Under the pieces are notes generated by a model. The model did no database searches, had not been told where the DNA came from, and saw only the letters and a list, made by a program, of their open reading frames with translations. Below, piece after piece: positions 44,260-52,981 of a stretch of DNA of 64,000 bases (position 1 is its first letter; the number at the start of each line of letters is the position of its first letter). The stretch is taken from NCBI RefSeq assembly GCF_003628755.1, contig NZ_CP029256.1, positions 2,561,585-2,625,584 of the forward strand. The letters run 5' to 3'. This DNA is from Christensenella minuta (GTDB lineage: Bacteria > Bacillota > Clostridia > Christensenellales > Christensenellaceae). A program made the position numbers and the translations under genes.

Positions 44260-45102
44260 TTACAATTTTTGAAAAATTGATTTTGCAATCTCGCAGAATT
44301 GACTGGCAGTAAGCTCTTGCGCCCTTGCATTGGGGTCGATTTTGCAGGATTTCAAAATTAATTTTGCGTCTTCGCCGGCAAGTGCTTTGAGGTTGTTGCA
44401 GATGGTCTTCCTGCGCATGGAAAAGGCCGCGCGCACTACCGCCGTATAGCCGTCCCGCGGGACATCGCATGTGGGGTGAGAAAGCTCCATGCGGATAATT
44501 GCGGAATCCACATCGGGGGCGGGGTAAAAGCAGCTGCGCGATACGGTGAATACCGTCTCGGGCTGCGCGAAATACAGGCAGGACGCGGTGAGCGCACCGT
44601 AATCGGTGTCTCCCGGCCGCGCGGAGAGGCGCCCCGCGACTTCCTTTTGCACCATTGCCGTCAAAGAACGTACGGGCGCGCCGCTCTCCAGTACCTGCAT
44701 GAGGATCCTGCTCGTGATGTAGTAAGGCAGGTTGCCGCATACGTGGAAAGGCCCGCCGCCAAAATGCTCCGCACACAGGCCCTTAAGGTCGTATTTCAGG
44801 ATATCGCCCTCGAGGACCGTAACGTTTGTAAGCCCGGCGAGCGTTTCTTTGTGCAGGGCCAGCAGCCCGCGGTCGATCTCCACGGAGACCACCTTTTTCG
44901 CGCGTGCGCCAAGCGCGCGTGTGAGCGCGCCGAGGCCGGTGCCGATTTCGAGGACAAAATCCCCGGGGGCAAGATGCATACAGTCCGCGATTTTCTGCAC
45001 GACGTTTTCGTCGCACAGAAAATTCTGGCCGAATTTTTTCAGCGGGGAAAGTCCGTTTTCCGCAAGCAGCCGCGTGATCTCGCGCGGGGATGTGATATTC
45101 AT
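44260..45102 (-). CDS. rsmA: 16S rRNA dimethyladenosine transferase
   Basis: A 280-residue KsgA/RsmA methyltransferase that dimethylates two adjacent adenosines near the 3' end of 16S rRNA during 30S assembly. KKFGQNFL, the SAM loop VLEIGTGLGALT, VEIDRGLL, the catalytic NLPYYI and FYPAPDVDSAI are present. GAGGT lies upstream of the ATG. It follows the G5/3D protein on the minus strand; in Bacillus the same two genes (yabE, ksgA) flank rnmV, which is absent here. Confidence 0.96.
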   Translation of the reverse strand: MNITSPREITRLLAENGLSPLKKFGQNFLCDENVVQKIADCMHLAPGDFVLEIGTGLGALTRALGARAKKVVSVEIDRGLLALHKETLAGLTNVTVLEGDILKYDLKGLCAEHFGGGPFHVCGNLPYYITSRILMQVLESGAPVRSLTAMVQKEVAGRLSARPGDTDYGALTASCLYFAQPETVFTVSRSCFYPAPDVDSAIIRMELSHPTCDVPRDGYTAVVRAAFSMRRKTICNNLKALAGEDAKLILKSCKIDPNARAQELTASQFCEIAKSIFQKL

Positions 45103-45180
45103 AAAGAGCTACCTCATGCCGTGCCTTCCCTGCCGGGAAGGGAGAGCCTCCGGCCCTCAGACAGTACCGGAGGAAAAAGA

Positions 45181-45209
45181 TAAAAAAGCGGCGGGCAGGT
45201 GCCCGCCGC
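45181..45209 (-). terminator. terminator of the G5/3D gene
   Basis: G+C-rich stem (45188-45197 with 45200-45209) followed in the minus direction by six Ts. rsmA therefore probably depends on readthrough or on a weak promoter in 45103-45180, where I see no clear one. Confidence 0.85.
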
Positions 45210-45221
45210 CGTGAAATCCTG

Positions 45222-46631
45222 TTAGCCGATCACATAAACCGTGACGTTCTTTTTTCGCCCGAAGCTGTTGCACACGTCGTCGTTTTCCTGTTCGCCCATG
45301 TAAATATCGATTACATTGCCGCCCATGCCGCCGCGGTCCTCCACGATATATTCGCCGTAACCTTCGATATAGATGCGCGTTCCAAGGGGAAGCGAATTGC
45401 ACGCAACCGTCCTGCCCGCCGCCGGATAGGTGCCGGAAGAGGTCTTGCTGCCGCTGTTACAGTACGAGCAATATGCGGTCAGCTGCATCTTCATGCCCTT
45501 GCTGCCATCGAGGTCGGCGTCGCTTGAGCCGCCGCCGGACGAGGACGACGAACTGCTGCCCTTCGACGAGCTGCCGGATGACGAGGATGAGGATGACGAG
45601 CTTTTTGGGGTCGTCGTTTTCTTCGTGGTCTCCTTGGGTTTTTCAGGCTCGACATACGTGCCGATTGCCATCACCTGGTCTACGGGCTGCTGCACCACGT
45701 CTTCAGAAATGGAATCCTGAGAGATCAGTACACCGTTCTTGTAGACCTGCTTATAGGTGATGCGAAGAACGCCTTCCTGTCCCTCCTGGACAACCTCGTG
45801 CTTGCCCTTGGCAAGGTTCGGGTCTTCCTTCGTGGTGTTATCAAAGGGGATCGCCTGATCCTCCGTTGTTTCTTGCGTCGTGACCACGATGTGGTCGATG
45901 GTCATACCCGAGCGGACGATGGTGTCCGGCGAAGGATAAACCTCGTCGTCCTCCGCGGGAACGATCCCGGCCTTATCGAGCGCGTCCTGCACGGTATGCC
46001 CGGCGACAATGCTCACCTGGGTCTCCGTGCCGTTGCTCTTCACCGTGATCGGGACCGCGCGGTAAATCGTGATCGTCTGTCCCTCATAAAGCGGGGCGCT
46101 CAGATCCGTGGATACCACATCTTCCTCGCCAAGCTCGACAGCGTTGTCGCTGAGGAATTCGCCGACCGTCTGAGCGGTAGTTTCGCACTGCAGCTCCCGG
46201 CCGTTGTCGATCAGCGTGATCGGCGTGCCGGGCTTTGCAAACGTGGTCTGCACTGTAATCAGGGAAACGGCCACGACCGCGATACACACGAGGGAGGTCG
46301 TCCGAAGAAGCCTGTCGTGGAAAAGCCCCCCCTGTTTTTTACCGCCCGTCCTGCCCGAACGCAGGACTCTGCCGCTGCCCGCGCTCTGCCGGATGGGTTC
46401 CTGCTTTGCGGAAGCGTGCGCCGCCGCGCCCGAATCTTTAGGGCGCTTCGCGCGGAAAAAAGAAAACAGGTTCCCGCTCTTGGCGGCCGCGCGCGCGCGC
46501 CGCCGCCTTGTTACGGGCGGCAGATCGTCATCGGTGGAAGTGCGGCGGTCCGCCGTATAAAGGATCCGGTTATATTTTGTTTCAGGATGGACCGAAAGGT
46601 CGATATCCTTTTTTCGTTTTCCAAAAGGCAT
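45222..46631 (-). CDS. YabE-like cell-wall protein with DUF348, G5 and 3D domains
   Basis: A 469-residue protein: an Arg-rich cytosolic N-terminus (1-105), one transmembrane or signal-anchor helix (about 108-130), two DUF348 modules (about 135-250), a G5 domain (about 250-330), a Ser-rich linker and a C-terminal 3D domain (about 385-469; LTAYCSYCNSG, the TYPAAGRTVACNSLPLGT core and VEDRGGMGGNVIDIYM with the conserved Asp residues). Such proteins resemble resuscitation-promoting factors, and the 3D domain is a MltA-like lytic transglycosylase fold, so it probably trims peptidoglycan. It has a near-consensus promoter. Confidence 0.92.
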   Translation of the reverse strand: MPFGKRKKDIDLSVHPETKYNRILYTADRRTSTDDDLPPVTRRRRARAAAKSGNLFSFFRAKRPKDSGAAAHASAKQEPIRQSAGSGRVLRSGRTGGKKQGGLFHDRLLRTTSLVCIAVVAVSLITVQTTFAKPGTPITLIDNGRELQCETTAQTVGEFLSDNAVELGEEDVVSTDLSAPLYEGQTITIYRAVPITVKSNGTETQVSIVAGHTVQDALDKAGIVPAEDDEVYPSPDTIVRSGMTIDHIVVTTQETTEDQAIPFDNTTKEDPNLAKGKHEVVQEGQEGVLRITYKQVYKNGVLISQDSISEDVVQQPVDQVMAIGTYVEPEKPKETTKKTTTPKSSSSSSSSSGSSSKGSSSSSSSGGGSSDADLDGSKGMKMQLTAYCSYCNSGSKTSSGTYPAAGRTVACNSLPLGTRIYIEGYGEYIVEDRGGMGGNVIDIYMGEQENDDVCNSFGRKKNVTVYVIG

Positions 46632-46684
46632 AAATTTCCTCCGTCTTTTTTATGGAATCTGTTCCTTCCATAAAACGTATGGGT

Positions 46685-46713
46685 ATTATACCCCAAAAAA
46701 AGGAAAAAGTCAA
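46685..46713 (-). promoter_or_regulatory. promoter of the G5/3D gene
   Basis: Minus strand TTGACT (46708-46713), 17-bp spacer, TATAAT (46685-46690). Confidence 0.88.
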
Positions 46714-46806
46714 ACGCGCGTAAATGCAGAAAAATGGCTATATGAAGCCGTTTTCCGGCAAAATAGACCGCGTGCGGAACGCGCATGTGAATAAAATGTA
46801 ACGTTT

Positions 46807-46835
46807 TTGCAATTATTACGAAATAATAGTATAAT
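46807..46835 (+). promoter_or_regulatory. promoter of the penicillin-binding protein gene
   Basis: TTGCAA (46807-46812), 17-bp spacer, TATAAT (46830-46835), 45 bp before the ATG. Confidence 0.8.
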
Positions 46836-46879
46836 AATACAAATTATTCCGATACCAAACGATACGCCGGGGAAATAAA

Positions 46880-49039
46880 ATGAAAAAGAAACTTCTTATC
46901 TATATACTGGTTCCGCTCCTTTTGCTCGTGTTTACAGGGGCGGCGTTTACAGGCTGTTCTACGCTTACGGATAGTGCCGACAGCGTGGGCGGCGCCTTTG
47001 TAAATAAGCTTGTCGCGCGCGATTATTCTGGCGCGTTCGATTATGTGTATGTCCTCACGGCGGACGTAGGGACGCGCGATGAATTCGTGGCGCGGTTCAC
47101 CAATATTTACGACGCACTCGAGGTCTCGGACGTAAAGCTTGTGTCGCGCAGCGTGGAGCCGGTCTCGGACAATGAATACGAGCTCAAATATACGCTCGCG
47201 CTCACCAGCAGGCTGCTCGGCGTGCTCACCTATGATTATTCCGCCGATATCGTCGCGGGGCCGCAGGGATATACGGTGCTCTATACGCCGAGCCTCATCC
47301 TGCCTATGCTCGAAGAGGGCGATAGGGTGCGTTCCACCACGCAGGAGGGCGCGCGCGGGGAGATTTTTTCCGCCGATGGAGCGGTGCTCGCGAAAAACGA
47401 TTACGCGGACAGCGTGTATATCGACCTTGAAAAGGGTCCGGATATCGAGGAGGTCAAGGCCTTCCTTACAGCGAATTTCAGCGTGGATGCGGAAACGATC
47501 CAAAAAAAGTACGATAACGCGGTAGAAAAGGGCTACCCGCTCGAAGTGCTGCTTTCCTACCCCAAGGGGACCATAACGGACGAACAGAAGGAAGCGGTCG
47601 CGGGCATAAACGGCCTTGGGTTCGACGATTCCCGCTTTTCGCCCGTGCGGTATTATCCCCTGAAGGACGATGCGGCGCATATCATCGGCTACCTTGGTTC
47701 GCCGTCCGATGAACAGCTGGCGGCAAATGAAGATCTTACGGAATATTCCACGGTGGGGAAATCCGGTCTCGAAATGCAGTATGAAGAGGTTCTGCGCGGC
47801 AGCGACGGACGGATCATTTATATTGAGGACGAAAAGGGCAGCCTCAAACAGGTCCTGTTCGAGGACGAAAAGACGGACGGACAGAATATCGAGCTTTCCA
47901 TCGATTCCAAAACGCAGGAGCGCGCGTATACGCTGATGGCTTCCAACCTTGTGGACGGGCAGAGCGGCGCGGTGATCGTGATGGATTACTCAACGGGGGC
48001 TGTGGAGGCTATGGTTTCGTATCCGTCGTTTGATAACAACCTGTTTAATTTCCCGCTCGACGAGGCCACCTGGAATTATTACAACGGCGATGAAGACCAT
48101 CCGCTCATCAACCGGGCAATCCAATCGGCGTATATGCCGGGCTCCTCGTTCAAGCCGTTTTCCTCCCTGCCCGCCATCGAAGGCGGTCTGCTCGACGCGG
48201 ATTCCGTTCCGCCGATCACCAAGAAACCGCCGCATTCCGAGGGGAATGAAGAGAGCGGCTCCCACAGCTGGACGCCGGATATTGAAGGCTGGCATTCGGG
48301 AGCGATCTATTCCAAAACCGTCGCGGAATCGCCGTATAATTACGAAATGGCAATGAAGTCGTCCGACAATATCTTTTTCGCCTATTACGCCTTGCAGGCG
48401 GGGGTAGACCCGTTCGAATCCTACATGGAAAAGATCGGGATCGGCGAAGCGCCGCAGTTTGAACTGCCGGTGACAGCCTCCAGCATGCTGAGCCAGTCCG
48501 AAGACGAGGTAGACTGGCTGGACTGGCTGGCGCGTACCGGTTACGGTACGGGCGAGCTTGTGATAACCCCGCTCCAGCTCGCATGCATGTATACCGCAAT
48601 TGAAAACGGCGGCACGATGGTAAACCCGCATATCGTAAACCGCACCTTCACCATTGAAGGAGAGGATGAGACGGAAACAACGGTAGAAGAAACATCCGTC
48701 TCCGCTTTCAAAGAGGGGACGATGAGCCAAAAGGCTATCGACATTATAAAGCCCGCCTTAAAGCGCGTCATGGTGGACGGGACAGGCTATGAAGCGCGCC
48801 TCGGGGACCGGGACGTCCTCGGAAAAACGGGGACCGCGCAGGTCGGCGCGAACAATTCGCGCGAAGTTAACTGGATCATCGCGCTTAACCAGGAGGACGG
48901 GAAGCTGTACATGGTGGTTGTGGAAACGGATACGGACGAGGGAACCAAACCAAAAACTTCGATTCTGCGGGGCCTTGCAGACGAAAGCGCCTATTCCCGG
49001 ATGCTGTCGGGCGTCAGCAGCAGCGGGGAAGAAGAATAA
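46880..49039 (+). CDS. class B penicillin-binding protein with a MecA_N (NTF2-like) domain
   Basis: A 719-residue transpeptidase that cross-links peptidoglycan outside the membrane. The N-terminal signal anchor or lipoprotein-like segment ends TGCS, then an NTF2-like MecA_N domain (about 35-150), a PBP dimer region (155-310) and the transpeptidase domain (345-700). The active-site motifs are SSFK (Ser422, Lys425), SSDN and KTGTAQ. MecA_N domains occur in PBP2a/PBP3-type proteins of Bacillota, several of which bind beta-lactams poorly, but low affinity cannot be read here. It is a single gene with its own promoter. Confidence 0.94.
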   Translation: MKKKLLIYILVPLLLLVFTGAAFTGCSTLTDSADSVGGAFVNKLVARDYSGAFDYVYVLTADVGTRDEFVARFTNIYDALEVSDVKLVSRSVEPVSDNEYELKYTLALTSRLLGVLTYDYSADIVAGPQGYTVLYTPSLILPMLEEGDRVRSTTQEGARGEIFSADGAVLAKNDYADSVYIDLEKGPDIEEVKAFLTANFSVDAETIQKKYDNAVEKGYPLEVLLSYPKGTITDEQKEAVAGINGLGFDDSRFSPVRYYPLKDDAAHIIGYLGSPSDEQLAANEDLTEYSTVGKSGLEMQYEEVLRGSDGRIIYIEDEKGSLKQVLFEDEKTDGQNIELSIDSKTQERAYTLMASNLVDGQSGAVIVMDYSTGAVEAMVSYPSFDNNLFNFPLDEATWNYYNGDEDHPLINRAIQSAYMPGSSFKPFSSLPAIEGGLLDADSVPPITKKPPHSEGNEESGSHSWTPDIEGWHSGAIYSKTVAESPYNYEMAMKSSDNIFFAYYALQAGVDPFESYMEKIGIGEAPQFELPVTASSMLSQSEDEVDWLDWLARTGYGTGELVITPLQLACMYTAIENGGTMVNPHIVNRTFTIEGEDETETTVEETSVSAFKEGTMSQKAIDIIKPALKRVMVDGTGYEARLGDRDVLGKTGTAQVGANNSREVNWIIALNQEDGKLYMVVVETDTDEGTKPKTSILRGLADESAYSRMLSGVSSSGEEE

Positions 49040-49455
49040 AGCCGAACGGCCCGCTTGCGGCCGGAAAATAAAATTGTGGATTCGTGAATTATCAAAGATT
49101 ATGCAGCCTTTTGCGGGGATGAAAAGCATTCTTGGCAAAAGGAAGGCATAGTCTTTTTTACGGCAAAATTATGGGCGCTTTATTCCCCTTGCAGTCTGGC
49201 CGGACGCGGACGCGCCGGACAGGACTGAAATCAAAAAAACTGCCGCTGATGAGACGCGCTGCTGGAATGCCCGTCGGATGCCGCGCGCTGTTCCGCGTGT
49301 CGGACAATACAAATAAATATGAACTCTGCTATATGGTACAGGCGGCCACCGGTCTCGCGGACGGCGCGGAGGAACGAAAGGAAAGACCTGCTCCCGCAGG
49401 ACGGCTGACAGAAATCCCCGCGGTAAAATGAAGCAGGAAGCCGCTGCGGGAAATT
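49040..49455. other. gene-free intergenic region
   Basis: 416 bp between converging genes. A CGGCC/GGCCG hairpin (about 49046-49063) without a T-run follows the penicillin-binding protein. A 99-codon plus-strand frame (49132-49431) is Arg-rich, has no domain and no ribosome site, and is not called. Nothing else is seen. Confidence 0.5.
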
Positions 49456-49974
49456 TTACTCGTGCAGCGTGAACAGCCACGAACACGCGCACGTATCGTC
49501 TGTAATTTGCGGGTAACAGCTGACGCATGTGCAGGTGACGCGCGGATCGATCGTGCGCGCAAACCCGGCGTATTCGATCTCCCCGACGGGTTTGCACGGA
49601 TGGAATTCCATATTTTTGCGCGCACGCGCATTCTGCACCCGGCAGGAAAGGGTGCGGTACAAAAGCGTATTCCCCCGCAGGATGGCTTCGTCCTCGTTGA
49701 TGTTCGCGTAAAACCGCAGGGAAAGCGCTTTTTTAAGGCCGCCGAGTCCCGCATACTCGGGCAGGCCTAAAAATTTCTTGATCCTGCGCGCTTCAATCAC
49801 GGTAAACCGCTCCCATGCGCGCGCATCGTGCAGCATGGCCTCGTCCATGCCCAGCTTTTGCTCGATGGACTGGAACCACACGCCGTCGAGCGCCAGCCAG
49901 TTTTTGGAATAGAGGCCGATCAGGCGAATCAGCTCCTCCTTCGATAAATCGTCCAGTGCTTCGTTATGCTTCAT
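49456..49974 (-). CDS. Cys-rich protein of the DUF6125 type
   Basis: A 172-residue soluble protein. An N-terminal helical part (LSKEELIRLIGLYSKNWLALDGVWF) leads to a C-terminal region with conserved Cys residues (CRVQNARARKNMEFHPCKPVGE, then CTCVSCYP and CACSW). I recall this pattern from the DUF6125 cytosolic proteins of Clostridia; the name is from memory. The Cys positions suggest a metal or cofactor site. ATG at 49974 is preferred, with GAGGAG just upstream. It is not clearly linked to its neighbours. Confidence 0.75.
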   Translation of the reverse strand: MKHNEALDDLSKEELIRLIGLYSKNWLALDGVWFQSIEQKLGMDEAMLHDARAWERFTVIEARRIKKFLGLPEYAGLGGLKKALSLRFYANINEDEAILRGNTLLYRTLSCRVQNARARKNMEFHPCKPVGEIEYAGFARTIDPRVTCTCVSCYPQITDDTCACSWLFTLHE

Positions 49975-50071
49975 CAGGACTCCTCTCCGCAAATCAAAAG
50001 ACGGCGCGGCACGGAATCCGCCGGCTTTTTGGTGCCGGACGGGTCCTAAGCCGCACCGCCTTTATTTCAGG

Positions 50072-50281
50072 TTAATACTTCCGGTTCTTCTTGAACGCCC
50101 TGGCAAACAAGATGAAAACGATGAACTGCACCGCGCAGGCCGCAATCGCGAAGATGCGGATGGCCCACTGTACGGTTACGCCCATATCCGGCGCTTTCAG
50201 TGAAAAGAACAGGAGGGAAATGGCCGTTATGAGAACGGCGCTCGTCACGATGAGGGTGATCCCCCATTTTTTTTCGCTCAT
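50072..50281 (-). CDS. small two-helix membrane protein
   Basis: A 69-residue protein with two transmembrane helices (about 7-27 and 38-60) and a Lys/Arg-rich C-terminal tail, which places both ends in the cytoplasm. It starts 1 bp after the serA stop and is surely cotranscribed with serA. No family is recognised. Confidence 0.7.
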   Translation of the reverse strand: MSEKKWGITLIVTSAVLITAISLLFFSLKAPDMGVTVQWAIRIFAIAACAVQFIVFILFARAFKKNRKY

Positions 50282-50282
50282 G

Positions 50283-51446
50283 TCAAATCACGCGCACCTT
50301 AATCACGCCTTCGATCGCGGCGATCTCGCCTGTCGCTTCCTGTGAGATTTCGTGGTCAAGATTCAGCACCGTATATGCGATATCGCCGCGGGATTTGTTG
50401 GCCATATCCGCAATGTTAAGGCCGTATTTCGCCACCGTATTGGTAATCTGCCCCACCATGTTCGTGAGGTTTTTATGGATGATCGTCACGCGCACCGTGT
50501 CCGAAGGCGGAACGATACATTCGGGCATATTGACGGAATTGACGATTGTTCCCGTCTCAAAGAAATCGCGCATTTGCTTTGCCGCCATCACCGCGCAGTT
50601 TTCCTCGCTCTCCGGCGTAGACGCGCCGAGATGCGGGATCGCGAGCACGTTTGGGTGGCAGAGCATATCGTCGTCCGGGAAGTCCGTGACGTATTTCTTT
50701 ACCTTGCCGCTGTCCATCGCGTCGAACAGGGAAGTCGTTTTCACGAGGCCGCCGCGCGCGAAGTTGAGGATAATCACGCCGTCCTTCATTTTGGAAAATT
50801 CGGGGGTGCTCAAAAAGCCCTTGGTTTTATCGTTTTGCGGAATGTGCAGGGTAATAAAATCCGCTTTTTCAAGCAGCTCGTCCAGCTTTTCCGCCTTGTG
50901 CGTATACATGGAGATCGACCACGCCCTGTCCACCGACAGGAATGGATCGTAGCCGATGACGTTCATGCCGATCGCCGAAGCCGCGTTGGCCACCATGATG
51001 CCGATGGCTCCAAGGCCGATCACGCCAAGGGTCTTGCCCTTGACCTCGCCGCCCACGAACTGGCCCTTGCCTTTTTCCACCAGCGCGGCAACGCCGTCCT
51101 GGCCCTTTAAAGTCTTCGCCCAGTCGTACGCCTCAGGCAGGTTGCGCGACGCCGCGATCATCGCCCCGATCACCAGCTCCTTCACGCCGTTTGCGTTCGC
51201 GCCGGGCGTGTTGAACACCACGATGCCCTTTTCCGTGCACTTATCGATCGGGATATTGTTCGTCCCCGCGCCCGCCCGCGCGATGGCAATGGTATTTTCC
51301 GAAAAATCCATGCCGTGGCAGTCCGCGCTGCGCACGATGAAGCCTTCGCTGTCGTCCTCGAGGTGGGACGATACGTTGTAGTTCTCCTTCGGAAGGTAGT
51401 CGTAGATCACGGGCGATATTTTATTCAGCTTTTTGATTGTATGCAT
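50283..51446 (-). CDS. serA: D-3-phosphoglycerate dehydrogenase
   Basis: A 387-residue NAD-dependent dehydrogenase for the first step of serine synthesis. It has an N-terminal substrate part (ARAGAGTNNIP), a Rossmann domain (LGVIGLGAIGIMVAN), catalytic Arg in NFARGG and His in PHLGAST, and a C-terminal ACT domain (about 315-387) for feedback by serine. It lacks the long intervening domain of the 530-residue type. AAAGGAG precedes the ATG. It follows serC on the minus strand with a 74-bp gap that holds a weak hairpin. Confidence 0.95.
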   Translation of the reverse strand: MHTIKKLNKISPVIYDYLPKENYNVSSHLEDDSEGFIVRSADCHGMDFSENTIAIARAGAGTNNIPIDKCTEKGIVVFNTPGANANGVKELVIGAMIAASRNLPEAYDWAKTLKGQDGVAALVEKGKGQFVGGEVKGKTLGVIGLGAIGIMVANAASAIGMNVIGYDPFLSVDRAWSISMYTHKAEKLDELLEKADFITLHIPQNDKTKGFLSTPEFSKMKDGVIILNFARGGLVKTTSLFDAMDSGKVKKYVTDFPDDDMLCHPNVLAIPHLGASTPESEENCAVMAAKQMRDFFETGTIVNSVNMPECIVPPSDTVRVTIIHKNLTNMVGQITNTVAKYGLNIADMANKSRGDIAYTVLNLDHEISQEATGEIAAIEGVIKVRVI

Positions 51447-51520
51447 AACATTGCTCCTTTTTCTCTGGATGCCGTAAAGCGTCCGTTTCAGGAAAGAGGC
51501 CCGCGCCTCTCCCGGATTTT

Positions 51521-52606
51521 TTATCTGTGCTTCGCTTCAAACCCCGCCATGAACGCAATAAGTGAGCGCACGCCGTCTTCGGGCATCGCGTTATAGATGC
51601 TCGCGCGCATGCCGCCCACGCTGCGGTGTCCCTTCAGGTTTACAAGGCCCGCCTTTTTCGCCTCGGCGACGAATTCCCTGTCAAGCTCCGCGTCGCCTGT
51701 CACGAAAGGTACGTTCATCATCGAGCGGTCCGCGCCCGCGACGGTCGCGCTGAAGAGGGATGAATTGTCGAGGAAATCGTACAGCATCGCCGCTTTTTCC
51801 CGGTTGATCTTTTCCATCTCGCCGATGCCGCCCAGCCTTTTCAGGTTTTTAAACACCAGCCCCGCGATATAGATCGCGTAGGTGGGGGGCGTGTTGAACA
51901 TGGAACCATTGTCCGCATGCGTCTTATAGCGCAGCATCGTGGGGATATCCTCCGGCGCGTTTTCCACAAGGTCCCTGCGCACGATCACAATGGTTACGCC
52001 GGCGGGGCCGATGTTTTTCTGCGCGCCCGCATAGATCAGGCCGTAATCCGCCACGTTGATCTTTTCGGAAAGGATGCAGGAGGACATGTCGGAGACGAGC
52101 GGGAGGTTCCCCACCGGGGGAAGCTTCGTATACTTCGTTCCGTAAATCGTATTATTGGAAGTAATGTGTACATAATCGGCGTCCGGCGTAAACAGTTCCG
52201 CCGAAAGCTCCGGGATGTAAGAGAACGTTTTGTCCTCGGAGGACGCGACAACATTCACTTCGCCGAATTTTTTGGCTTCGGCGATCGCTTTTTTAGACCA
52301 CTGGCCCGTGTTGACCGCGTGGATTTTTTTATACTTTGTCATCAGGTTCATGGGAACCATGGCAAACTGCAAGGACGCGCCGCCCTGCAGGAACAGAACG
52401 TCGTAATTGTCCGGGATGTTCAGCAGCTCGCGCAGGTCCGCCTCGGCCGTGTCGATGATGTTCTGGTATTCGGGGCTGCGGTGGCTCATTTCCATGACGT
52501 TCATACCGCTCCCGCCATACGAAATAAAGTCTTTCTGCGCCTGTTTCAGCACGTCCATAGGCAGGCACGCCGGGCCGGCCGAAAAGTTGTACACTCTTTC
52601 TTCCAT
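51521..52606 (-). CDS. serC: phosphoserine aminotransferase
   Basis: A 361-residue class V PLP aminotransferase converting 3-phosphohydroxypyruvate to phosphoserine with glutamate. FSAGPACLP at the N-terminus, the PLP Lys in AGAQKNIGPAG, and GGMRASIYNAM at the C-terminus are diagnostic, and the length is standard. AGGAGGT precedes the ATG. It is the first gene of serC-serA-(small membrane protein). The phosphatase serB is not in the window. Confidence 0.96.
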   Translation of the reverse strand: MEERVYNFSAGPACLPMDVLKQAQKDFISYGGSGMNVMEMSHRSPEYQNIIDTAEADLRELLNIPDNYDVLFLQGGASLQFAMVPMNLMTKYKKIHAVNTGQWSKKAIAEAKKFGEVNVVASSEDKTFSYIPELSAELFTPDADYVHITSNNTIYGTKYTKLPPVGNLPLVSDMSSCILSEKINVADYGLIYAGAQKNIGPAGVTIVIVRRDLVENAPEDIPTMLRYKTHADNGSMFNTPPTYAIYIAGLVFKNLKRLGGIGEMEKINREKAAMLYDFLDNSSLFSATVAGADRSMMNVPFVTGDAELDREFVAEAKKAGLVNLKGHRSVGGMRASIYNAMPEDGVRSLIAFMAGFEAKHR

Positions 52607-52684
52607 TACAAGACCTCCTAAAAATTGAAGGACAGGATACAGTGCCGTAAACCTGTTCTGTCCAAAATATCATATACAAATATC

Positions 52685-52713
52685 ATTATAATATGGGAAA
52701 GCGGCATTTTCAA
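52685..52713 (-). promoter_or_regulatory. promoter of serCA
   Basis: Minus strand TTGAAA (52708-52713), 17-bp spacer, TATAAT (52685-52690). The leader is about 70 nt long. Confidence 0.85.
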
Positions 52714-52887
52714 TACTAATACCAAGCTTCTTTGCGTCGCCGTCCCAATAAAAAGTTGTATTTGATCTCTTTTTTGCCGGGACGGATAAGGTGCGCGTCG
52801 CCGCCCGCGGGAAAGCGGGCCGGGGGACGTCCGTTTTCCCGCGGTTAAAATTTTCGTAAACGCGCTGAATTTGCGGCTGGAATAGTA

Positions 52888-52893
52888 TATAAT
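52888..52893 (+). promoter_or_regulatory. -10 box of rarA
   Basis: TATAAT within an A+T-rich stretch, without a clear -35 box. The transcript would start near 52900, which rules out the in-frame ATG at 52901 as a normal start. Confidence 0.5.
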
Positions 52894-52981
52894 ATACAAT
52901 ATGAAATTTTTCCCCGCGGGAGAACCGGCCGAAGCGCGCCGGGAAACCCGGCGCAGGATACGGGATAAAGGAGGGAAAGCA

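Noticed and set aside
49132-49431. 99-codon plus-strand frame between the penicillin-binding protein and the Cys-rich gene
   Set aside because: No ribosome site, no domain, biased Arg/Ala/Gly content as expected from G+C-rich non-coding DNA.
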